Part shown: one piece after another, positions 50,201 to 62,200 of the stretch
Numbering within the stretch: the stretch's first letter is position 1
How the letters are laid out: each line of letters starts with the position of its first letter
From: Melieria omissa
Lineage: Eukaryota; Arthropoda; Insecta; Diptera; Ulidiidae
Assembly (NCBI GenBank): GCA_963971225.1
Contig: OZ020267.1
Span: 66,368,577 to 66,432,576, forward strand
Direction: 5' to 3'
Length of the DNA: 64,000 bases
Made by a program: the position numbers and the translations under genes
Notes under the pieces: model-generated
Database searches by the model: none
Seen by the model: only the letters and a program-made list of their open reading frames with translations
What the model was told of the DNA's origin: nothing

Positions 50201-53200
50201 AACCAAAAGAAAAAATAGCGAAGACACGGGCTCAAAAACTGTATGACGATTACGTAACCAAGTTCGTTTGCGTGATTCTCGATGATGAAACCTACTCTAA
50301 GGTGGACTTCAAGCAGTTGCCTCGGAATGCCTATTTCACTCCAACCAATACTCCGAAGTGAAATACCCAAAATTTCCAAAACGCTTCATGGTTTGGCAAG
50401 CTATTTGCTCCTGCGGTCTACGGAGCAAGGCGTTCATTACGACAGGAACAAATAACTCTAGAATTTATATAAAAGAATGCCTGCAAAAACGCCTTCTAGG
50501 GACAGTTTTGTTTTGGCCGGACCTAGCGACAAGCCACTACTGCAGGTCAACTATGGAATGGTATGAAGGAAATTGTGTCACGGTGGTCCCAAAAGAGGCA
50601 AATCCTCCCAAACGTCTGGAACTTCGGCCTGTTGAAAGATATTGGGCTGTAATGAAGCAAACCTTAAGAAAAACAAACAAAATGATGTACAGTTCTGAAA
50701 TCGATGGAAGCAAGCCTATGCAATAGTCACCGAAAGCACTGCCCAGTCTCTAATTAAGAACGTTAAGAACAATTAAAAACAATTGTGTAACGACTAATTA
50801 TATTTCATTAAATTTTTTTTTGAATTAGAGTTTAGGAAATTTATAATAAACTGCAGTTTATTTTATTACAATCAGACTATTACTTTTTTTTTAAAGTGTC
50901 CTTAAAAATTCTAAATTTTTTCTGGTTCACTCCTTAGGATAGCTGAAGATCACTGGAATGGTTTTTATTGATTTCGTATAGGAATACATATTACAACTAT
51001 ATAACAGCCGCAGATCCCTAATAGTCCTAAATAAATTAATTTTACTTTAATTTATTTTAATTTTATTTTAATTTAACTTTACTACATATAAGACTAAACA
51101 AAATCCTGGATATGCATAAGAACTACGGACTATATTGTTGATCTTTTCGTATGGGACAATGTGACGCTGCCATTTAACTAAACGCTATTTTAGTTTGAAA
51201 ATAAACCACACGTGTGAAATATTGCTTGGATTTTGTGGCACTAGACATACGAAAATATGATTATTAGCTTTACGAGGTCAATCCATGAGCCATGAGCCAA
51301 ATATTCATGAATACTGCACAGGTAACCACTAAACTTTATTAAGTATGAGTTTTTGAACATAGCTGAGTTGTATAGACGAAAAAATAAAAATAAATAAAGT
51401 TCTTTACCTTTATTGCCACGTTTATTGAGAGTTAGCGTATTCATCATTAAATATTATAGCCCTTTGTTTAAAATATTCTTAAGCTCTGCTCACGCCTTCA
51501 CATATTTTCATTCTTAAATTTTCGCATTCAATCACAAACACCGCTCATGTTTTCACTTAATTCTGTGAATATATTTATTATGATTTCATTAACTTATTTA
51601 TTGAAACCAAACATGCAATAAAATGCTCACCACACAAAAATATCGACTTGAATTTACACAAACGTTTGAATACACAGCGTGTAAAATTCAGCTGCAAAAT
51701 TATTGATTACAAAATGATTTTATAAATAGTTAATTATATTCGAATAATAAAAATATTGTTGCTTATTCCCTACTCGAAATTTTTACTGTACCAATGTAAG
51801 TTACATTGTAAGTACGCATATGCAAAACTAACAAAACATTAAAAAAACAATATTATTTAATAGGAAAACTATGCTAAAAGTAGTTTTACAAATGCCAAAA
51901 ACGAAAATGAATGTTTAATACAGGTAGGCGCACAATTTTCATCCATTTCGAATTTGTTCAGTTTATTTGCGTTCAAAGTATAATATTTTGCTTTTAATAG
52001 ATTTTTACGAAATAGTTAACCAAATAAAAAAAAGAAAGAATGAAAATACTTTTCATGCCATCACAATTCAAATCAAACTATTCATTTAAAGATATAAGTA
52101 AAGTTTTCGTTCAAGCTTCGGGAGCTTCTGCGGCGTTTGCACAGACTTTAAATTGTACCAGCGCCCACACGCAACAACCTAAAACTTAGGACTGTAGCTA
52201 AGCTAAGCCTTCAAATTGTTATTAAGGAATTCTACTATATAGATTTTAGTATTTGTAAACACATTTCGACGAACTTATGAATTTCAGTCTTAGGTACGTA
52301 AGTACACAAGAACATTTCAGGAAAGTGTTTCTTATAATTTAATTTACCATACTTTAGATTAGTGTTGGCTTGATTTCAGTTTGCGGTTATTTAATTTATT
52401 TAAAATATTTTCTCTATTTATTACGATTTGTTTATCAGGTATTTGAGTTTACCGTTATAATTAGTTAGTTTTAATTAATTTCAACTTCCAAAACATATCC
52501 CAACTACTACTTCAACCAATAATTTTGTTGATTTTCCTTTTTAATTACTTATGTCCTTGCATGTTTCCACTTTGATGTGTAAAAGTTTCATATATTTGCA
52601 AAATGTGCATGACATTAACTTTTGTACATATGTATGTATGTATTGATACATGTGTTTGTAAGCGAAAACGCAGTGAAAACTAGTTCAACGGAAATAAGCA
52701 CGAGAACGATTCTCAGGCGCTTAAAACTTAAAGTCATTGCAGTTGTGCCAACTGTCAATGTTCAGTTGAATCTGAACATAAACTCTCAGCTTCATTTAAA
52801 TTACTCCTCACGTAATCGTGAACATCCCTACAATTACTTGTTTATATTGTCGTTGTGACTAGTTTTCACTGTTTATTGTTTACTATTTACATGTCTAAGT
52901 AAGAAATTATATTAATGTATGTAATCTTAAGCTATTTGCTTGTCAATTCTTTAAGAATCTCACAAGAACATCCGGTATGCTGAGCTTAATATTGACAAGT
53001 ACGGTTTTTACTATTATTGCAGTCATATTTTGAAGAGAAATTATAAATTGAATTAGTTAAAGAATGATGAGAACTATAACGAATGTTAAACAAATATGTA
53101 TATTGATTTTTCATTTGCCATATTTAAAACATTGAAATTTTGGACCGAAAGTGTTATGTTTTCTAATTCGTTAAGATTCGCATAAAACAATAATTTTTTC

Positions 53201-56200
53201 CGACAATACAGGGGGGCTGGTATGAACTGAAACAACTTAAAGATGCTCTTGAAATTGTATTTTCGAAGGCTTTTCTTTCGTATAAAAGCAAAAAGATTCC
53301 TTATATCTTTTATTATTATTTTACATTATAACATTTCAATATATCCGCCTTTCGCTGCGATAATTTTGTCCAATCGGTGAAAAAATGACTCGCACGCTGC
53401 CCGTACCTGCTTTTGTGGGATTCGGTTCCATTCCCGGACAAGTGTGTATCTGAGCGCGTTCAAACTTTGGTGGTTTTTAGTGCAAACCTTAGTCTCCAAA
53501 ATACTCCAGATTGAGAAGTCCATTGGATTCGCATCTGGTGAATTTGACATCCAATGTTGTGCAGAAATGAAGCGAGAAACGTTGTTTTTTAACCAATCTT
53601 GGTTAACACGCGCTTTGTGAGCTGGTGCCGAGTCCTGCTGGAACGTCCAAGGTTTGCAGCCGAAATGTTTCGTTGCCCAAGGCTTCAGAGCAGCTTCCAG
53701 AATTTTTTCGCGATAAGTTTGCCCATTAATTTTAACACCAGGCTCCACAAAGACGAGTGGTGATCGACTATCGGCTGTTATGGCGGCCCAAACCATAACC
53801 TGAGCAGGCGAATGACGTCTGGTTGCCAGACGAGTGTTTAAATTGTCTTGTGACCTCTCACGTAACCATACATGGCCGTTTTGTTTGTTTATGGCTTGCT
53901 CAAAGGTGAAAATCCTCTCATCGGAAAACACGATATTCGGAATATCACCATTTACGGCCAAGCGCTTCAATTCCTTCGCTCTTTCCAGCCGTAACTTCAT
54001 TTGTTTCGCGTTGAGACCATGCACTTTTTGTATCTTGTAGGGCTTTAGTTTAAGCCTATTTTTCAATATTTGTTGCATGCTCCAACGCGATACTTTGAAA
54101 TCCCTTGCCAGTTTGTTTGCGCTTCGTTGTGGATTTCGCTCAATTCTCTTCTTCACTTTGCGAACCATTGCTTCATTGGTAGCTGTTTTTTTCGAACCGC
54201 CGTCAAAACGTTTTTTAGAGCTGCCGGTCTCATTGTAACGTTTTATAGTCTGCCACACGAAAACTCTATTTGCATTCAAATGCCGAAGCCTTTTAACGAT
54301 TTCGGAATTTGAGATTCCAGTTAAATATAACGATATCACATTCTCCCGTTTGAAATCCATGACCACAGAATTTGTTTAAGAAACACTAAATGAAAACGCT
54401 ATTAAACACATGTCAACAATTAAATCAACTGTCACTGAGTCAAATTTGAACGCGCTAAAATTAACAGTATTATAACTACGGCAGTTCAAAGTTGGTTTCA
54501 GTTCATACCAGCTACCCTGTATTTCTACGTTTGAGAGTTGCGTCCAACTAAAGTAAGAAATAATAGATTCCGCTCACCGTTTTCAACATTTAAAAAGTCT
54601 ATGAGCAATTTTCTTGTTTGTTGACTTAGAGCTAAAAACAAAAATGAAATTAAATTTTCTATGAGGGTATTTTATATTATGCACTTTTTTGTGCCATTAG
54701 TAACAGTTCACTAGCATTAAAATACTTATACCAAATTGAATTTTCCAACCTTCAGAGTATAGCCAACAATTAGCCTCTTATATGTAAGCTGCATGTCGTA
54801 CAACATATATTCAAATATTTTCAGTATCAACTCATAATTTTGAAAATTATTTTTTAATTCTTCTAACTTTAATTAGTTCAACGCAACTTACAAATTTCGT
54901 ATTTTACTATGTGAAATTTATTAAAATTGTAACTAAATAACCTTAACTAAACGAGTTATTTTATATATGCAACAAAGTTTAGTGCAAACTATTAAAAATG
55001 CTTTTGTATACGTACCAACCAGCTGACTGCTTATTAAACTATTCACTTTATTATTAAATGAAAAAGTGCATACATCGAAAAGTATTCGAGACATTGTATC
55101 CTGTAACGCCGGTGGAAGCGTGTCCGCCAACTCCGAGTGGCCACAATTGCAGCCCGTCTAATTGCGGCTAATTAATCAACTAATTACGCTTGTGCACCTT
55201 CGCTTTCAATGCTCGCTATTTGTGTGTACTTGAGTGTGTATGTGTGTTGTTCGATGTTTAATGTTGCTACATAGATAATTTTTATAGGTGTTTGGTGTGT
55301 GTGTTGAATGGTCGCAGCGCTTTGCATGTGCGCGCGCTGCTTAATCCCCTTTTTTGCTATGCTTACACTACACGTACCAGGCGGCTTGCTGCCACACACA
55401 ATATTTTGCTTTGGGCTGCGCTGTTGCATTTTCCTGGTCATGCTTGTTGTTCTATGCGTTTTGCTTGATGCTATATGCTGTTCTATGCTATGCTATGCTA
55501 TTCAGTTGTGGAATGCTTGCGCATGTTCAATAGACGAAATGCTTACACGAAACCATCAAAAACAATTGAGTTAAATAGAGGAAACATGAATCCAAATCGT
55601 ACAATCAGCTACTACCCAAACGCTTCATGACGATAATATTTAATACCCACCACCCATTCAGTATGTTCAAAAGTATATCTAAATTCAGCCAAACCAAACT
55701 CAGATCGCAACATGTTACCAAATTCGCATACCCAAAATCAGTTCACCACAGCGCCAATGAATAATTCGCGCTCTCTCGAAATTCAATTCTACCAAACCAG
55801 AACCAAACAACCAATAATCAAAACAGCCAACACCAACAAAATCCAAATCAGTAACAGCAACCAATTCACTGCCAAAACTTCATTGGAAATTCGCAATTCC
55901 CCACCCACAAAACCGAAAAACCGAATTAAAAATTACCAAATAGAAAATGAAACGAAAATTCGAATGAACCTATTCGAGACGATTAAATTGCATTGTAGTT
56001 GCATAGTTTTTACAAATTGCTGGCCAACAATAAATTCCATTTGACTAATTGAACTTTTCATGTGTGTGTGTGTGTGTGTGCAGGAATACAGCGTGCAGTT
56101 GACATTCCGCGAGCAGTGGACCGATGAGCGACTGAAATTCGATGACATACAAGGTAAGTGCCGCCTCACCTCCCCACCGCCAAAACAATCATCGCAACGC

Positions 56201-59200
56201 ATTGACGATGACGATTTGCGTTCGCAGGTCGTCTCAAGTACCTAACACTGACTGAAGCGAATCGCGTGTGGATGCCCGACTTGTTCTTCTCGAACGAGAA
56301 GGAGGGCCACTTCCACAACATCATAATGCCCAACGTCTACATTCGCATCTTTCCGAACGGCTCCGTGCTGTACAGCATTCGAATCTCGCTGACACTGGCG
56401 TGCCCGATGAATCTGAAACTGTATCCCCTGGATCGGCAGATCTGTTCACTACGCATGGCCAGCTGTAAGTTTCCAAACAATAATACACATTTCTTTACTT
56501 GGATTGAAATTTATTTCAAAAATCATGTAATAATAATGATTGTAATGATTTCCATTAACGCAGACGGCTGGACCACAAACGATCTGGTCTTCCTGTGGAA
56601 GGAGGGCGATCCGGTGCAAGTGGTTAAGAATTTACACCTACCTCGCTTTACACTAGAAAAATTCTTGACTGATTACTGTAACAGTAAAACCAACACGGGT
56701 ACGTTGTCTCGTTACCAAATATTGTTCTTTCTCTTGCCTAAGTTCACGTTTAAATGGTTTCGATTTATGTGTTTCAATTCGTTACCATTTTTCCTTTATA
56801 TACAACAACTACAATATTTAACAAATTTTCAAATACTTATACTCATACTTATGAAAGATTAGCGTTAGTTTTGAAATATTTTTATTCATTTCTGATGTTA
56901 TGTATTACTTTCCCCACTTCCTCAACTCCCCCTTTATATGATTATGTTTGCCAAGCATACATATTTACGTATTGTTGTTTTCACTTGTGCTTGTTTAAAG
57001 TGTTTCCTTTACTTTAATTAACGCATTTATTGAATTGCGCATAACGGAAACAAGTTGTTTGTTAATTTAAATACCACATATTCTCCACATATTTTACTGG
57101 CAATTTGAAACGTACATAACGGCTTGAACTACAAGTTTACACCCGAACATATATATTTAGTATGCGTTTTCCTTCAGACAACTCGAAATTGCATGTCAAC
57201 TGCTTTCTGGCATCTGGAGCCCATACCCCATTTCAATCTAAAACTAACTAAAAGCTCTACTCCACCGCTATACTGACTCTATTGTTTGTTACATGATAAA
57301 AGCTAATCAATACGAGTATAAAGAACCAATATTTTGATCCAACATCTAATATCAACCATTAGCGCACCCAAATCCCATTAAAACCATTACAGTATGAAAC
57401 CCGCTGTTTGTATTAAGTCAAGTAATCAGTGGTCGAGCCAACTAAGTACTTATACAAAAGAAATGTTTTGAGCTCTTCAGACCTTCAATAACACAGTCAA
57501 GTCTCATCGAAATAGCTGATCAGAGGGGATTTCGAAAACATCTGCCAAAAGAGTAACAACCTTCTCGTTAAAGCTCAGATCTGGAACGTTGAACCCCTTG
57601 AAATATTTGTTTGAGCTTATTAAAATTTAATTTAAAATCATTGATAAAAATATGACTATACAGTTTGTATAGTAAGAATATATAAAAGATCCGACGATAT
57701 ATGATATGATATCCGATGTTTCGTGAGAGGAGAGAGAAATTATTTATATGAAGTTTAATAGTTTTGAAGTTTTCACGGAACATGACACCAATTAAAGGGT
57801 GTCTTGCCTCGATTTTTGTTGGATTATATCTAATCCCACATATTATTCACAATGGTTAAACTAGGACAGTCAAAATTACAAAATTTGGTGCTCTAGAATC
57901 TAGTTACATAGAATCTAGTTACATAGTTTAACTAAAAGAGGCTTAGAGTCCTGCTGTCAGAACAGGAATGCCTTTCGTACTGACTGCTGGCCTTTCGGTT
58001 TGGCAATGCTTTAACTCCATTGGTGTCGGAATAATGTATTGTTTCATTTCAAAGTCAACATCCGAAGCTTAGTTAGAACAAAAGTCAGAGGTAGTATTAG
58101 CAATCCATTAGGTTAGGTTAAGGTGGCTGTCTGGGCATAGGATTTGCCGAAAGACACACTTTGACCGCGAAATGGGCCCGTTGTGATATACTAAACTAAG
58201 AACTCAATCAATTTCTTTGGCAACCGTCGTGGACTTAAGTCGTGAATTAGGTAGTTTACATCGCTTACTTTTAGTTCTTCAATTTGTCTAAAACATATTA
58301 TTTGCAATGTGCCCATTCACAAAAACATACATTTCATTAGAAAAAAATCGAAATTTTCCTAAGTTATAAGTTGATTGCATGATAGTTTGTATGAGAGTTT
58401 ATATCGCTATGTGCAAGTCATGATTGCATAACTCAGCAAGCAATTTTCGGAAATATCATTACTACAATTGGCTGCTTTGTCCTTAGCCCCCTCAACTCAC
58501 ATAAACCAAATTCTTTGAACCACTGAAACAATCTGGCTGCCTGAACTCTTTGCTAGTACAGTATTTAGCATTTCCTCCTCTACTCGAACCCTGACGGCAC
58601 TGGCATTCGGTGCCGCCCTCACTGCTCTACACGCATCTTCTACATTCGTTCGTGCTTTCAATAGTGTAGAAAACAAAAATCGCAAATAGTTATGTACAAC
58701 AATTTATGCATCTTTAGAAAAACGAACTTTGTTGTTGCTAGAACCGTTCATAGTTTCATGCCATCTATTTAAGTGTTTATGTGCGCAGCGTGTTGTCGTC
58801 TGTGTGCGCGAACGTTGCTAACGTAAATAATTTCAGCCACCGACTCGTTTTCTAGTCAAATGCCATAACTCAGATATACATACTCACAATACTACATACT
58901 AACTATATATACAAAAGATGCGCGTGCAAAACTCCAACAACACGCGACGGCCGCAAACGTGGAAGCGGACAAAAGCCGCAACGTGCCCCAAATGTGCCAG
59001 ATGCACTGATGAGATTGAAAATTGGAAAATGTCGAAGGGATTGGTTGTAATATTTACATCAAATCACAAATCGAGCTACGAAAAGAGAACAAATGAAAAA
59101 ATATGAGAATGAAAATCACAAACAACTTTGTCTTGAAGAGTATGGAACGCTGTGCCGCCAAATTAACGGAAATGAACCGAAATCGCAAACGCAAAATTGA

Positions 59201-62200
59201 AATCACTTGCAGAAACCTGTTGCATTTGGCTTCATTTCCGTTAGCATTTGTGCGGCAATATTTGCAGAAAAAAAACATCCTCTAAAAAAAGGAAGAGTAA
59301 ACGATGAAAAAATGATTGCAAAAAAAATTGAAAAAAAACTGATGTTGATTCTACTTGCCTATGATGTCATTTTATTATTTTCACAATTTTCCTTTCTTTA
59401 TGTCATTTAAGTGTGTTCTTGCAGCGCATTTGTGTTTTCACATATTGTTGTTGTCTTCGATCCGTTTTGTTTTTGTTGGTCTTTCCAATCAATTTTCCTT
59501 TTCCAAGTATTCATTATTATTCGCAACTAATTTTTCCAACCTTCAGTATGAGTTCATTTGAGTTTTGTGTTGATTTTCGTTTTGCTTTTGCGTTTGTTTT
59601 ATTGGTGTGTATTTCGTTTAACGGTACCCCATCCAGCAGTATCTTAAGTTTTACTTTTACGCTGCCATTACCTTGTATACTCATAGGTGAATACAGTTGC
59701 CTCAAAGTCGATCTACTATTCAAGCGAGAATTCTCATATTACTTAATCCAAATTTATATCCCATGCTGTATGTTGGTCATTGTCTCATGGGTGTCATTCT
59801 GGCTTGATCAAGGCGCCGTACCAGCACGTGTGTCATTGGGTAAGTTGCAACCTACATACAATTCACATACCTAACACACACCTTTAGCACACACACACAC
59901 ACTTTTGCAATTTGAGGCATTCTGCATTAGTACATAAAGTATTATTTATTGCCAGTAGTGCTCCGCAACACAAGCCAACTAAATGTATTTTTTGTCATAT
60001 TCGTATGGTGAATAAAATAACAAGTGGGACAAATGGATGGGTGCCATTCGAGACATTTTGCTGGTCTATTGTACCTCAAAGCTTGGTTGATGAACGTTTT
60101 CCAAACTACTATTTAGGACACATTTCCTTCTACTAATCTTCCTCGATGATTTCAGGTGAACATTGATGGTCCAAGATTAACCTTTACTCCCTGTTTTTAA
60201 TCATTGATTTTACCGGTTCCAAATAGTTGAACTCTCTCAAGGTTTCTGTTCAACTCTTAAGAATTCTTGTTTCCGTTTCTAATAATGGTAGTTAACCAGT
60301 TCTTATGCTTCATATTCTACAGTATTCACTCTGTCTGAGAGAGACTCTTCTTCTTCTTTTTGACTGGCACGACAGCCCCTTTACGATACTAAGGCCTAGC
60401 TACCCGCAACCAACCGTGTTGTGCGTGCGAATGTTTTTACAAGGTTGGAAGGGACCTACAGTTTTATGGGAGCTTTTTCATAGGCAATTTTACTCTCAGA
60501 GGTTTGCCATTTCCTGCTGAGAGGACAGCCGCCGAAAGAAAAATTGTTGTTTTTCTTTTTTTTCGGTGTTAACGCAACGGAGTATTGAACTCGCGGGGTC
60601 TTGACTCGCGACCCAACGCACTAGCCAGCTGAGCTACGGCGGCTGAGAGAGATCCACTTTAACTTAATTTAAGTTTAACTTAAAATTCATTCAGCATAGC
60701 TTCGTTTAAAACTGTGTTCTTAGTAAGTTATCGTTTTAGCTACTTTGAGCCTTTTATTTTCAATTTTGTAGAAAATTCCTAGTCCGGTTCAAGACATTTT
60801 CTGAAAATTTGAGTCAACTCTCTTAACATACTTTGATTTTTACCCATGATTTGTGAGGCATGTTTGGGCTTCAAGTTTATTAGAAAAAGCCTCACTGGTT
60901 AAAGTGCTCAGTAAACATCTTATGGGGCCGCAGATTTGGAGTTATAAGTCTTGTGGTGCTTACTGTAAGGGTCGTTTTATGGGGGGTTTTCAGCGCTATC
61001 AAGTCTTATGCTGTTTGCAAACATTTACAGCACATATAAATATTTCTCCCTTTAGTCAATTTGTTAGCAAAAGCTGAGGCTTCAAGTCTCTGGTGATAGT
61101 TTAAAGTACCTAAAAGTTTGCCTAACGCTCTGTTATTGACCTTTTACTACAAGCCAGTTTGAAAATGATTACAGGTGTCACCACTCTGCTCACAATGGCC
61201 ACGCAGACGTCCGGCATTAATGCCTCACTGCCACCAGTCTCCTACACGAAGGCGATCGACGTCTGGACTGGGGTGTGCTTGACGTTCGTATTCGGGGCGT
61301 TGCTCGAATTTGCGCTGGTGAATTATGCCTCCCGTTCAGGTTTGAATAAAGCTAGTAATTGACATTTTATATGCTTCTTATTAAATGTATTTCTATTAAT
61401 TGATGGTGTATTTTTGTTTACTTTTTTTACTACATACATACTACTTTAAATGTGTAATTTAAATACTGCCAAGCTTGCCAACTTAAACATAAATATGCCA
61501 CATATTAACAGCAACAACTATAACAATAATAACAACAACAACATCAACAAACAACAAAAACTCCAATATGCAAATGCACAATAACCATTCACACACACAC
61601 ACACACATACACCAAACACACATGTTTACACATCCACTAACCACTAACTACTAACCAACAACAAGAAAAGTTCAACTAACAACAACAACAACAACAACAA
61701 CAATTGACTGACACAGTAAAATACCAAACAACGCAAAAAACTAACTGAAATTGTTGCCAAAATTTCTAGCAAATATCTCAAATCAATTTTCAATTCGATT
61801 TCAATTACACTAACGCGTAGTATTGACTTGAAAAACAATAACAACAATAACAATTTGCCTTAATACTGCTTCAAATATTTGTAAGGTTTTAGTTGACTTT
61901 ATATTGACATCGATTTTTTTCAAATTTACACTAAACCGCAAAAATTGCAACATTTGCTACAATTACAACAAAAACAACATTTTGTAATAATCTTACTCGT
62001 ACTTTCCAGTTTACAAGAAGGATCTCTCAACTAATGCAATAAATCTTGTTTTCTTATCTCGCCCCCTCTCGTCCACTGTTTTTTTAATGAATCGTCGTTC
62101 ATGCAAAAATCAATCAACTCACCAATAATAATAAATAACACCAACAAATAACTACAACAACCACCACCACCACCACCACCAACCAACAACAATCTAACAA

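Larger units (their letters stand above)
56699..59686 (+). other. Intron 6-7
   Basis: A 3-kb AT-rich intron. It holds a tandem pair of TAGAATCTAGTTACA (57894-57923), a GGTTAGGTTAA-type repeat (58109-58195) and a GC-richer island (58915-59010). The island yields a 62-codon open frame with CPKCARC, which lacks flanking splice signals in frame with the gene. No alternative GluClalpha exon is supported. Confidence 0.65.

Noticed and set aside
56464..56563. Read-through of the short intron between exons 5 and 6 as coding
   Set aside because: The open frame continues, but GTAAGT and GCAG bound a 99-bp AT-rich segment, and splicing restores the conserved RMASYGWTTND.
58918..59106. Candidate extra GluClalpha exon with CPKCARC
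   Set aside because: No matched acceptor/donor in the right phase and no resemblance to any known GluClalpha segment.
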